This document shows, one piece after another, positions 1 to 9,870 of a stretch of 64,000 bases of DNA. The translations under genes and the position numbers were made by a program. Below the pieces are notes generated by a model. It saw only the letters and a program-made list of their open reading frames with translations, was not told where the DNA came from and made no database searches. The number at the start of each line of letters is the position of its first letter. The stretch's first letter is position 1. The stretch is taken from NCBI GenBank assembly GCA_037962975.1, contig CM075673.1, positions 165,746,667 to 165,810,666 of the forward strand, written 5' to 3'. The DNA comes from Clitoria ternatea. Its lineage: Eukaryota > Streptophyta > Magnoliopsida > Fabales > Fabaceae.

Positions 1-30
1 CCATTTTCTTCCCAAATCCTTATAAAACAA

Positions 31-129
31 AAAGATTCATGGGTAAGTTTTTTTAATACTAAACATGAGAATAAAAAAAACTAAAAAGATTTTCACGTAA
101 GTTTTTTTAACAACAAACATGAGAAATAA
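31..129. repeat. imperfect direct duplication (two ~47-bp copies)
   Basis: Two similar AT-rich blocks lie head to tail at about 31-79 and 84-129. Each has the order AAAGAT, then TAAGTTTTTTTAA, then AAACATGAGA. This looks like a local tandem duplication in the spacer or intron downstream of LHCB4 exon 1; no coding content is seen. Confidence 0.6.
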
Positions 130-148
130 ATTACCAAGGAAAGATATT

Positions 149-379
149 GGGCCCGTTTGTTTAAGCTTATTAAAAAAGTGATTATAAAAAAGTGATTCTC
201 TTAAAATCACTTTTTTAATAAGCAGATCAGAGTTGCTTCTTAAAATAAGCTAAAATCAGCTTATTTTCAGCTTCTGCTTATTTTTAAAACTTTAAACAAA
301 CACGTTAAAATTTAAAATAAGTGTTTTTTTTAATTAAAAAAGCACTTATCTCTTAAAATAAGTTTAAACAAACGAGCCC
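149..379. mobile_element. MITE, Tourist/Harbinger-like, 231 bp
   Basis: The ends are inverted copies: GGGCCCGTTTGTTTAA at the left and, read from the right end inward, GGGCTCGTTTGTTTAA. Both ends are flanked by ATT (146-148 and 380-382), a 3-bp target duplication. The interior is AT-rich, with further foldback arms around AAAAAAGTGATT. A 3-bp duplication and GGGCC-type ends fit PIF/Harbinger MITEs, although those usually duplicate TAA or TTA. It lies where the LHCB4 intron or 3' flank would be, 230 bp past the exon 1 donor. Confidence 0.7.
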
Positions 380-613
380 ATTCTCAGGAAACACATTCTA
401 TAAATCTCACTTAAAAAGATCCCTCATACTCAACACCACCTTACCTTAGATTTACCTAAACTCACCAAAACCTGATTAATTTCGCTAACCTGTTATTTAC
501 GGTGATCAGCATAAATCTGTATTCGATTTTGTGTTATGTTATGGCAGTTTAAATTGTGAGATTATATTATCAAACTGATATACAATATAATCAGAATTAT
601 TAAAGAAGCTGAC

Positions 614-1111
614 CTTGCCAGCATCTTGCCAAGTAACACCGGTGAGCCACTCAACAGTGAGAGCACCAAGAGTGGCCAACATGGCCCACCTTCCATGAAT
701 GAGCTCACACTCCCTAAACCTCTGAAGCCCAAACACCTCACTGTAAGGCTGAAACGGCGTCGATTTAACATCGGCAACCTCCGTCCTCGTACCAATAATA
801 TCCCCGGCCGAGTTCTTAGCTAAATTCTGATCCAACGAGTCCAACTCGAACTGCAAGTACTCCGCCGGTTTACCCAAACCGAACGGATCGAACCCGTAAT
901 CCCCAACCAGGCTTCCGTCCAGCCACTCCGGCGCCGTCGCCCCCGGGTACCACAACGGCCGGTCCGAACCCCCCTTTAATACTTTCTTCGGAGCGACTTT
1001 CTTCTTCGATCCGAACCCGAACCTGGCTTGCACCCGGCCGGAGTTGGAATGCTCCCCGCGGAGGCGTGTTCCGATGAAGGAGGAGGTTGCGGCTGCGGTC
1101 GCGGTTGCCAT
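614..1111 (-). CDS. LHCB4: Chlorophyll a/b-binding protein CP29 (LHCB4), exon 1 only
   Basis: This encodes the N-terminal 166 residues of CP29, the minor monomeric antenna protein linking LHCII trimers to the photosystem II core in thylakoids. Residues 1-29 are a Ser/Thr/Arg-rich plastid-targeting stretch, the mature ARFGFG start follows, then DRPLWYPGA, the LVGDYGFDPFGLGKPAEYLQ region and the helix-B motif ELIHGRWAML. In that motif Glu136, His139 and Arg141 are the usual chlorophyll and ion-pair residues. The frame stays open past 614, but the family sequence stops at WQDAGK, where AAG|GTCAGC gives a good donor (GT at 612-613, minus strand). The C-terminal exon, which carries helices C and A, is not in the remaining 613 bases. 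It is either beyond the edge or lost, so the gene cannot be declared intact. Confidence 0.93.
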
Positions 1112-1205
1112 CGGTTCGTGCTAACGTGAATAGTGAAGTGGCAGAAGAGAGTTTGTTAATGTTGATAGACAGGGATTGGAGATATAATTGATGAGTGAGG
1201 GGAGG

Positions 1206-1294
1206 TGATATAGGATAATCTGTTGTGGGGGTTTTGTGGCCGTTGGATGTTGAAGAGGATCCATCTGACGGTGGAGATTGGGTTTTGGCTTATC
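1206..1294 (-). promoter_or_regulatory. candidate LHCB4 promoter elements
   Basis: Read on the minus strand, a TATA-like CCTATATCA lies at 1206-1214, about 95 bases before the ATG. Further upstream are a CCAAT box (1277-1281) and GATAAG, an I-box-like GATA element (1289-1294). CCAAT plus GATA upstream of TATA is the known arrangement in light-regulated Lhc promoters. Spacing is plausible but no transcript start is visible. Confidence 0.45.
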
Positions 1295-1299
1295 TTTAT

Positions 1300-2740
1300 G
1301 TTTATCTGGTGTGTGATGACTTGGACTTGCTTTGTGGACCCAATGTGGTTTGGCATATCTTTATGTCTAAATGTTTATTGTTTTTTTTGTTTTGCTTGCA
1401 ACTGACAAAGAAAATTTGCGGTGATACTTTTCCTGTTTATTTATGAACAGGTGAGTTTGAAATAATTTTATACAATGCACCTATTATTCTAGTATGGTTG
1501 TGTTGTCTGCAACTTTGCATGATTGTTTGTTACTAGTGCTTTTACAGGTGAAATGGCTAAACAAGCCAAAGAAGTGACCAAACTTTGGCCATTTGTGGCA
1601 GAAGTGAGCAATTTACTACCGCACTTCTTTTATAATGTGGTTTTTTTCTGTCTTTCGGCAGCATTCCTTCTACATTGCTTTATATGTAACTTTCAGTATC
1701 TAAAACTAACACTGTACTGATTTGTATATGTTCTAATCCTTATGCACTTTGCTCCTCATCTCTACTTCCTATTGTCATCGTATCTCCTTGCCTTTAATAC
1801 ACTGTAAGATTGGATTCTGTTCATTGATTCATTTGGGGTTCTTTTTCCATGGCTGTTTCAAAGGGATTTGAATTACTAATTTGCATATACATTTTATGGC
1901 TTTAGTGCATTGTTTTACCCACATTTGCTCATTCTTTTCTTCTCTTCCTTTATTAGTTACGAAAGTCCCCTGTCTTTTTGAAATGCATGAGTAAGGCTCA
2001 TTCAGTTCAATTTTTACTAATTAACTCTATTAACGTAATCATGGCGAATGAACATTACACATAGTCATGTTTTTATTTGGTGATTGTGTAACATTGTCAG
2101 ATGGTGCTGACATGATAATTCTATATGTTAAATCTTCATTAGTTGAAGAGAAATGACGTATGAAGTCGCTAGTAAACATTTGACGCGTAGAGTCACCATG
2201 TCATTAGGATCTGACACATAAAACAACTACGTCTTTAGGGTTAATGACACATTAGATTTTGTTAGTGAAGCTAGTAAAAAATGGACTAAAAGGATCTATT
2301 TGAAACATTTTAAAACGATAGAGAAACTATCTGATTGAAAAATTAAGTTTATAGTTAAATTAAAATATATATATATCCTCTCAGATAGATGAGAGTTGAT
2401 CAGGAGTTAATCACCTTTTTATATATATATTTTAGTTATATGCATTAAACTATTTTTAAAGGTTCAGGTTAACAAGTAACCTAAAGACATTGTTTAATGA
2501 AGCAAAAGTATAAAAAAAATTATCAAAAATTGTATAAGAATTACTTAAAATTCAATATGGATAGATTTTAATAATATTTTTTAAAGAATTTTTTTTTTCA
2601 TTTTAACTTCTTTAACCAATGCTGATGCGGGCTACAAGCTCATTTAATTTAGCCGTAAATTTATTATAAAAATAAATATAAATATAAAATAATATTACAA
2701 ATATTATATTCAAACCCTAATTTAAGAAACTTCTATCCCC
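1300..2740. other. intergenic spacer between LHCB4 and the Pcc1-like gene
   Basis: AT-rich non-coding DNA between two divergently oriented genes. Short open frames here have no family-like sequence. A short inverted TATATATA pair flanks TCCTCTCAGATAGATGAG near 2370-2430. Nothing else could be identified. Confidence 0.6.
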
Positions 2741-2749
2741 GCCGTTTTG

Positions 2750-3430
2750 TTATCCTTTCGAAGTTCTAACTCGAGAGCAAACACCTAACATTGAGAATAG
2801 GCGAAAACTTCAACCGTTGAGACCCTCCCCTCGCCGGCGTCACTACCTTCCGTCCTCGCCGCACGAACGGCGACCTGAAATCACCGCACACCGACCAGAA
2901 TCCTCCTTCCGCTGACCAGTGTTCAACTACTGCCTTTGGTGAGTCCTCGTCCTTCATCAGTTATCCCCTTCTGATTTTAACATGCTTTTTCATCTGAACA
3001 GTTTTTCGATGAAATTATTTGATTGTAGCATAGTAGTAGGATGAAATTATTTGCTTGATGAAATTATAAACTTGGAGAGGATCATTACCTTGCTCAATGT
3101 TGTTTGCTAATTTGCAGCTTTTAAGCCTCTAATTGTGCCATTAGGACTTAAGGTTGGGATATTAAACTGTTTCAAGAGGGTCGTGAATCTAGGATTTATC
3201 AAGGGTGGTTCTGTTTTTGGGAGGTAGGAGCTGGGGTTGTAAAGTAAGAAGTGTTCTATTCTTTATCTATTTAGCTCATTTGCAGTCCAATTACATATCA
3301 GTAAACTTTACCAAGCTCTGAATTTTTGTTGATTGAAAATAGCCAAGCTGTTTATGTACATTAACTTGAGGTTGTAATATACCATGATATGTTTTTTTAT
3401 TGTGTTTGTCTTTTAACATGTACTGAGCAG
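2750..3430 (+). other. 5' leader exon and intron of the Pcc1-like gene (inferred)
   Basis: A GC-richer stretch ends at TTTG|GTGAGT (donor GT 2939-2940). A matching acceptor, ACTGAGCAG, ends at 3430, 29 bases before the ATG at 3460. This reads as a non-coding first exon with a ~490-bp leader intron. The exon start is not defined. Confidence 0.5.
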
Positions 3431-3459
3431 CCGTTTGAATTTGGTTGGTTTCATCATTC

Positions 3460-5620
3460 ATGGCTACCACACCAGACTCCTCCCAGGCACGATGGCAATT
3501 CAGCTGGTCACTCTCTCTCTCTTGATTCTTCATATTCTCAATTTTGTCAAATTATGTTCTGCTGCAAAAATGGATTCATTTCCTAAACCCTTTCTTCTAT
3601 TTGCTTGTGTTTCTACTACTACTTTTACCGTTCCTAATCCTGCTCTGTGCTTCAAACTCACTTATTTATAACTAACCTTTTTTCTCCTTCATCCTTTCTT
3701 CAAATGCTACATATCATAAACCATTTAATTTATTTCACGATGACCTAATATGGATAAGCTTGTCTAGAACTAAAAGTACTTGTATGAGGCAAAAAAAGTA
3801 AGAAAACTAAAATGAATAAAACCTTTCTTATAAGTTAAATAAGTTAGTTTATGTATCACAACTTTTGGAGAAATTAAATGATAGATTTGTTTTTTTGGAA
3901 AGAATTAAAGTTTATAATTTATTGTTCTCCTCATAAACTACAGCTATATAGACATTCTTGAGTGTGTCAAATAAATATGTGCAATATTAAGTGGAAAATT
4001 TAGATTCAAAATCAAACCTTGGTGCAATCCTCTATTTACAGGAAAAACTGTGTTTATGCAGGATTCTATAAAATTATATTAACACTTGCAATTTTTTATG
4101 TTCCTATGTAATCGTGTACTTCTCAGATTATAATATAATTGAAATTTGAATGCTATTGCTATGAGTGGTTTTGAATTTGTTCTGGTGCTTGGCTTTTCCC
4201 AGATTCCTTTTTCTTTCCTTCCATGATTTCATCCTGCATACTTTTTCATGCACTATCGAAATTGTTGAATTAGGACTGTGTAATAGATAGAACATTTGGG
4301 CATGAACTAGTGAGTAATGTAATGCATTAGTTGCTTCAGGAAAGGGACTGTGCCAAAGGCAAAGCTCATACAAAAGACACAGCCAGAGCCTCAGATTTCC
4401 CATTGAATACTGTTAGAATATATGGCAATCAGTAGTTTCTAGAATATTCTATTGATAATGAAAGTTGGCAGTCACTCTCCCACTCCCCACTCTTATCAGT
4501 GTATATATACACTGCCATTGTGTTCATCTCAATAAGATTGAATAAAACATTCATTTTGAGATCTTTAGAATTCTCTCTTTTAGTTTTCTTACAAATACTA
4601 TTCTATGTCATAGAAACTGATTACTAAGTCAGCCCTGATAAATTCCCCTCCCTTATTCCCTTTTGCTACTTTTAAATGAATTTGCCAAATCGTAGTCCAT
4701 CGTCCCTGAATCCAACTATTGGTCTAAGTTCTGCTTAGGAATTAGGACCTGAAATGAGTGGCTTACGTCACATACAAGCAAAATCTAAAGTTTCCTGTAC
4801 TTGTACGATTCACAGTGATGAGAAATGCTTGGTTTGAAAACTTCTGAGGTTTCCATTGTGTACTGAAATTAATGCTAAAACTATAAATGGAATGACAATT
4901 GCAGTGACCTGGAAGTAGATTTTGAATCTGAAAAGAATGCTTCCATTGTATATGCTGCCTTAGCAGTTGATAAAGAGGTGGTTTTTTGAATATGAGTTTT
5001 ATGATACTTTACCAATAATTTCTCAGTTAAGTTTTTATATAATTCTGTGCCTTTTGCAGTTGCAACCTGATAAAGTAAGACGGGTCATGACGGTGTCTGA
5101 TGGAAAGCTATCAGTGTGAGTATCCTCTTTCGCATTAATAGTTGAAAGATTTTGTGAACGAGTTAGCAGTTGAATGTTGCATTACTTCCTGTTTAAATGC
5201 AATGGTTGTCATTAAGTTATAAGGAGTAACCACTAACCAGGATATAAAACTTGTGTTTGATAACTCAGGTGAAATTTTATGCCGTAAATCAATTTTGAAG
5301 TTACAAGGAGTAACTGCATTCATATTTTCGTTTAACTGCAATTATTTTTTCATAAGATTTTGTGACCGTCTGTTAGTCATTAATATTTGGCTATCCTTTA
5401 TCTGAAAAGATTCATTTGTTGCGGTTATTAGTTAATTTACTTTCAATGACATACTGAATCTGCAATCTTGCTTCTCCCCCTCCCCTTTCAATTCTTCGCA
5501 TTCAGGAACTTTGAGGCACAAGAAGCCAGATTTCTCCGGGCATCGTTCAGTGCTTTTGTAGATGTCTTGATACTAGCCACGAAAACTGTTGAAGAATTTG
5601 GTCAAGGAATGGAAATGTGA
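3460..5620 (+). CDS. EKC/KEOPS complex subunit Pcc1/LAGE3-like, 4 coding exons
   Basis: Joining 3460-3506, 4905-4977, 5060-5115 and 5506-5620 gives one uninterrupted 96-residue protein; every junction has GT/AG borders. It begins MATTPDSSQARWQFS and ends EEFGQGMEM with TGA. The core DLEVDFESEKNASIVYAAL, then DKELQPDKVRR, DGKLSVNFEAQEARFLRAS and FVDVLILATKTVEEFG, matches the Pcc1 family in order and length. Pcc1 is the small dimerising subunit of KEOPS, which makes the tRNA modification t6A and is also linked to telomere and transcription functions in yeast. The start is chosen because it is the only ATG in frame with the conserved core after the leader-intron acceptor. Intron 1 (3507-4904) carries a solo LTR. 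The split codons at exons 1/2 (TG|T) and 3/4 (GT|G) restore Cys16 and Val59. Confidence 0.88.
4411..4593. mobile_element. solo LTR, 183 bp, copia-like
   Basis: It starts TGTTAGAATATATGG and ends TTTTCTTACA, so it has TG...CA ends, and is flanked on both sides by AATAC (4406-4410 and 4594-4598), a perfect 5-bp target duplication. TATATATACAC and AATAAGATTGAATAAAACA inside look like the TATA and polyadenylation regions of a small copia LTR. No internal region remains, so it arose by LTR-LTR recombination. It sits in intron 1 of the Pcc1-like gene. Confidence 0.85.
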
Positions 5621-5869
5621 AGTGTAGTAGTATTATTTCGACCATTAAAATGTACCATTTCTTTTCAAACAGTGAATATTTTTGTAGTTGGTATTGCGTT
5701 TTGTACAATTCTATACATGATGTTTCAAGCACTTAAGCTACAGTCAATGTATGTCAGTATGAAGTGCTTAGTCACTTCCACAGTAGTACTAAATAAGGAT
5801 ATCACATCGTGGAATTCACATCTGTTTTGAAAGTTGTAAAAACTGCATGGTGGTGTTTTTAAATTAAAT

Positions 5870-6260
5870 TCATCGTTTTTACATCGGCAACAAAAAACCG
5901 ATGTAGTATTTATGTTTTTACGTTATTTTTCAATTGAAGCAGATGTCATAACATTCCCTAATCCATTGGAATACTTTTACCCTTAATTTGATCAATCTTT
6001 CACCCTAAACCTATCACACGCTCAAAAACCTCTCCCCTCCTTGTCGTGAATGCTCTCTTTGAAGAACTGGGAACACTGTCAGCGATGCTATTGGCAGCGC
6101 TATATGACTCTTTGAGAGACAACTGGAACAACCATCAACAGTGCTATCGGCGGTGTTGTGTGACTCTACATTTTGGATTTTAATTTTATGGTAAGTTCAC
6201 TCTCTGCAAGACAACTGGAACTGTCATCGATGGTGCTACCAGTGGTGCTGTGACTTTTTG
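5870..6260. mobile_element. degenerate CACTA-like or other repeat remnant
   Basis: At about 5880-5912 the sequence TTTACATCGG, a short loop, then CCGATGTA forms a hairpin like the ACATCGG subterminal motifs of legume CACTA elements. Two diverged ~110-bp copies follow at about 6065-6260. They share GACAACTGGAAC, a GCTAT-GGCGGTG-like block and TGTGACTCT or TGTGACTTT. No transposase, clear ends or target duplication were found. Confidence 0.35.
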
Positions 6261-8580
6261 GCACCTTTGCTTAATGAAGCATCTGGTCCGAAACTACATA
6301 ATGTTTCTGCAATGTTGATAATGCAATTCCGTCAGAGCTCATCACTTCATGTGTTGCTACATTAATTATGATATAGGTAATTTCCCCCATATGGCTGTGA
6401 AAGTAATGTGTTTCTTGTTATACTCTCAAGTACAGATTCAGAACTGCTGATCTGGGATGGGGTTTTACCTAGACTTCCAACTTAAATATATGTTTATCAC
6501 CATCTTCAGAATACAACATACATTACTTTTCACTTGTTTGAAACTACTTAATAATAAATATGTTCCACTTTACTGGCATCCTAGATTCATTGACTTGGAA
6601 ATAGAATTAGAACAATTTGATTACTTCAATGCTTCTCTTTCTCTTTGTGATATTTGTCTTTTTAGATGATTTTTGTTTTCCATTTCTCAGTATAAGTTTC
6701 TCTTTGGTTGCTTTTGTGCTTATTATTTGTTTAGGGCATCATTTGTTGCAAAACACTACATTGTGTGTTGCTTATTATTGCTGAGCCTTGTGTTAGGTTT
6801 AATTCTACCGAATGCATATTTGTGCTTGTTAAGATGAGGTTACTGGTATTGTTGCGTCAATGATCACATAACGCTAAACATTTTGTTTCAGTCCCTCTAA
6901 TCTCCGATGATGTGTGTTATCTCTGTTTCATATATTTTGTTTGTAGTAAGAAATGCGAAGATCTGACATGATTTTGTTGCTTCAAGACTTGTATCTGTGA
7001 TGCGGTTTAGGTATAAGGTTTCTCTTTTCCCCCTATTTCTAGAATGAGTTGCAAATCTTGAAATTGTTTTGGTAACCAACCCTTTGCTCTCTTTGTTGTA
7101 GAGGGAAAGTCACATGGGCTCATTTTACATTTTGAATTTTCGTGTACATGGAACATGAGACCTTCCTTTGCTTGTCATTTCAATTTTGGAATATTTTTAG
7201 TCTTGAGAAATTCAGATCTTAACAATAAACTAATGAATATGTTGAATTTAAAATTTGAGTCTAACTCAATTTTAGTTGTCATTGTGATATTTGGATGCAC
7301 TAAATTGAATATTGGTTTTTGTTTCCCAAGATTTATCATATTAAGTCACACGTGATCCTCTTGAAATTTTTTTCATTTATGGTCTCCTTACATATGAATT
7401 GATAATCAAAGTATTATTATCATTTATTTGTGTCATTATGCAATTTATTAATTACCATATACATTCGTTACCGTATTTAAAATAAGCATGACATATTTTG
7501 TACTACAAATAAGACTTAGGTGTTGCTTGGTTTTTCAAGTGTTCTCAATATAAGAAAAGATTATTCAGGTTGCCCAAGTTTCCTAGTTTTTGTGTGGGGT
7601 GTGGTTAAATTCTACCCAGTCTCAAGAAGATTCAAACAGCCACAAGGTAAGGGCACATTGCTCTAGTGGTGAGACCCGAACACACCTTGTATGGAGATCC
7701 AGAAGGTAACGAACTACAATATAAAGATCACGACAATCTGTCTGTTGACTTTACTAATATTTTATAGGAGGTACAAGAATTTTGTTTATTTTAAGATTTT
7801 TCACCAATATAAAAGGGCAAATCACAAAGGAGAAAATTTGACTAGACAAAAGGGTAAATTAATTGAGAAGAAAAATCAACCCGATGTAGAATTTAAAAGC
7901 TTATTTTCAAGTTTTAATCTAGTAATTTTTTACATAGGAGATTAATCATACAAATGTACCATATAAAGATAATAAAATGTGGAGAAAATCAATAAAAGAA
8001 TTAAAGTGGACTAAGAAGAGTCAATTAACAAGAAATAATCAATTGAATGCTAAGTAATTGAACTGCCTGAGAAGAAAGATGAATAGGGCACGAAAACGAT
8101 TGCGATGAGAGTCAGGATCAATTTACAAGAATTAACCGATTGAGAAGAGGTCTAATAGACACAAGTTCCACTTTACCGAACAATGAAAAATAGCCAACTG
8201 AGCGAGGATTTAATTTTTAGTTTCACTGAAAAATAGCCAACTGAACGATAAAATCTCCCTTCATTTAATAAAAGAAAACTAATGTTCAGACATCACATAT
8301 TTAAACCCTCAGGCTCAGCAACACTTATTTCATGCTCAATATTAGTCCTTTGACAAGTGTATCAAATTTCAGTTGTAGTTTCAATTTAGGAGTAAGAGTA
8401 ACGTATCCTAAAGGGCTTGTACGATAAACAAAAAATAACAATATATACTTATAAATAACTAAAAACTATATACAATATATTCACAAATATGCACATATGT
8501 TTGTTGTTGTGTGGTATTGTTGGGATGTGAAAAGTATAAATACAAAAATAAATATAAACAAAAATGTCAGGGTTAGCGTT
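6260..8580. other. intergenic spacer
   Basis: AT-rich DNA between the Pcc1-like gene and the plastid-derived insert. Open frames in it are short and show no family-like composition. I recognise no gene or complete mobile element. Confidence 0.55.
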
Positions 8581-8586
8581 CACTAT

Positions 8587-8687
8587 CTTTGGGATCTACT
8601 CCAGCATTTAAAAATTGATTAATTGGTAAAGATACATGTATTTGATGTCCCGCCCAAGAAAGAGACCCAAGTCCTAGTAGACCTGTC
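8587..8687 (-). pseudogene. psaA: plastid psaA fragment
   Basis: Read on the minus strand this 101-bp piece translates as part of photosystem I protein A1: TGLLGLGSLSWAGHQIHV followed by SLPINQFLNAGVDPK. The real gene encodes a reaction-centre protein of about 750 residues, so this is a small non-functional plastid relic. A 20-bp repeat starting AATTGGTAAAGA occurs inside it (8621-8640) and again just past its edge (8689-8708), suggesting a repair-associated duplication. Confidence 0.85.
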
Positions 8688-8708
8688 AAATTGGTAAAGA
8701 TACATGTA
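8621..8708. repeat. 20-bp direct repeat at the psaA fragment edge
   Basis: AATTGGTAAAGATACATGTA occurs at 8621-8640 and 8689-8708. The first copy belongs to the psaA coding homology; the second lies at the junction with unrelated AT-rich sequence. This is a plausible scar of end joining during plastid DNA integration. Confidence 0.75.
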
Positions 8709-8851
8709 TTATATTGTTATATAATAAAATATATGTTATACAATAATATAACATGTATATAATTTATCAAATATTTCATATATATGAAATATAGATTATT
8801 TTCCATGTTATGTTACTTGTTTGCAAAGATAAGATCCATATCCATTTTTTT

Positions 8852-9052
8852 CTATTTCTTTATTTCGGCGTGAATCATATGTTTACAACAACATGGACAG
8901 AATTTTCTTAATTCTAATCGACTAGGTGTATTGTGTCGATTCTTTTGAGTAATATATCTGGAAATACCCGTTGATTTCTTATTAACACTCTTTTGATCAC
9001 AACTGGTACATTCCAAAATAACAGTTACACGGATATCTTTACCCTTAGCCAT
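8852..9052 (-). CDS. rpl33: Plastid-type ribosomal protein L33, complete reading frame in the nucleus
   Basis: An uninterrupted 66-codon frame has the full length of plastid L33, from MAKGKDIRVTVILECTSC to HAEIKK. The two zinc-ribbon pairs are kept (Cys15/Cys18 and Cys52/Cys55), as is the ISRYITQKNRHNTP core. L33 is a small protein of the plastid 50S ribosome. Here it is next to psaA and ycf2 pieces, which are not its plastid neighbours, so the copy is part of a plastid-derived nuclear insertion. No transit-peptide sequence is fused upstream, and on the minus strand the region upstream is the antisense of the ycf2 piece. It is therefore probably a silent transferred copy rather than an expressed nuclear gene. 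Several residues differ from commonly seen L33 (for example CDQKSVNKKSTG). That may reflect the donor plastome or post-transfer drift. Confidence 0.82.
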   Translation of the reverse strand: MAKGKDIRVTVILECTSCDQKSVNKKSTGISRYITQKNRHNTPSRLELRKFCPCCCKHMIHAEIKK

Positions 9053-9147
9053 GAACCTCCCTTTAGTTTAAATTTTGAACTATTCTATTTTCGGATTCGA
9101 AGCAAAGAAGAGGAAAAAAAGAAAAATTAATTAATCAAAATCAAATT

Positions 9148-9870
9148 ATGACGGATTTCGTTCTAATATCCATGAATCGGGATCCTAATGCATATAGATA
9201 CAAATGGTCCAATGGGAGCAAGAATTTCCAGGAACATTTGGACCATTTCATTTCTGAGCATAATAGCCATTTTCAAGTAGTGTTCGATCAATTACATATT
9301 AATCAATATTCGATTGATTGGTCTGAGGTTATCGACAAAAAAGATTTGTTTAAGTCACTTTGTTTCTTTTTGTCTAACTCACTTCCTTTTTTCTTTATGA
9401 GTTTCGGGAGTATTCCCATTCATAGGTCCGAAATCCACATCTATGAATTGAAAGGTCCGAATGATCCATTCTGTAATCAGTTGTTAGAATCAATGGATCT
9501 TCAAATCTTTCATTTGGAAAAATGGAAACCCTTATTATTGGACGACCATGATATTTCCCAAAAATCGAAATTCTTGATCAATGGAGGAACAATATCACCA
9601 TTTTTGTTCAATAAGATACCAAAGTGGATGATTGACTCATTCCATACTAGAAAGAATCGCAGGAAATCTTTTGATAACACGGATTCCAATTTCTCAATGA
9701 TATCCCACGATCAAGACAATTGGCTAAATCCCGTGAAACCTTTTCATAGAAGTTCATTGATATCCGCTTTTTATAAAGCAAATCGACTTCGATTCTTGAA
9801 TAATCGATATCACTTCTGCTTGTATTGTAACAAAAGATTTCGTTTAATTCTGGTCATTGAATGTAAATAA
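9148..9870 (+). pseudogene. ycf2: plastid ycf2 fragment (open for 240 codons)
   Basis: The frame reads MTDFVLISMNRDPNAYRYKW at the start, with IPIHRSEIHIYELKGPND, INGGTISPFLFNKIPKWMID and KPFHRSSLISAFYKANRLRF further on. All are recognisable internal Ycf2 sequence. Ycf2 is a giant plastid inverted-repeat protein of over 2000 residues, part of the inner-envelope protein-import motor. This piece has no Ycf2 start or end, and homology fades after about residue 232 (CLYCNKRF); the last residues are chance read-through. There is no frameshift or stop across about 690 bp, which suggests a fairly recent transfer. It runs divergently from rpl33, 95 bp away, an arrangement not found in plastomes. Confidence 0.88.

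Noticed and set aside
626..823. Plus-strand open frame of 65 codons
   Set aside because: It is antisense to conserved LHCB4 coding sequence; no independent support.
1156..1446. Overlapping frames of 60-73 codons on both strands
   Set aside because: They cover the LHCB4 promoter and leader; composition is not protein-like and they overlap each other.
7629..7700. SINE or tRNA-like TTGCTCTAGTGGTGAGACCC
   Set aside because: Box A-like only; no convincing box B, tail or target duplication.
8852..9052. rpl33 as a working nuclear gene
   Set aside because: No transit peptide, no promoter evidence and surrounded by other plastid debris, so annotated as a transferred copy.
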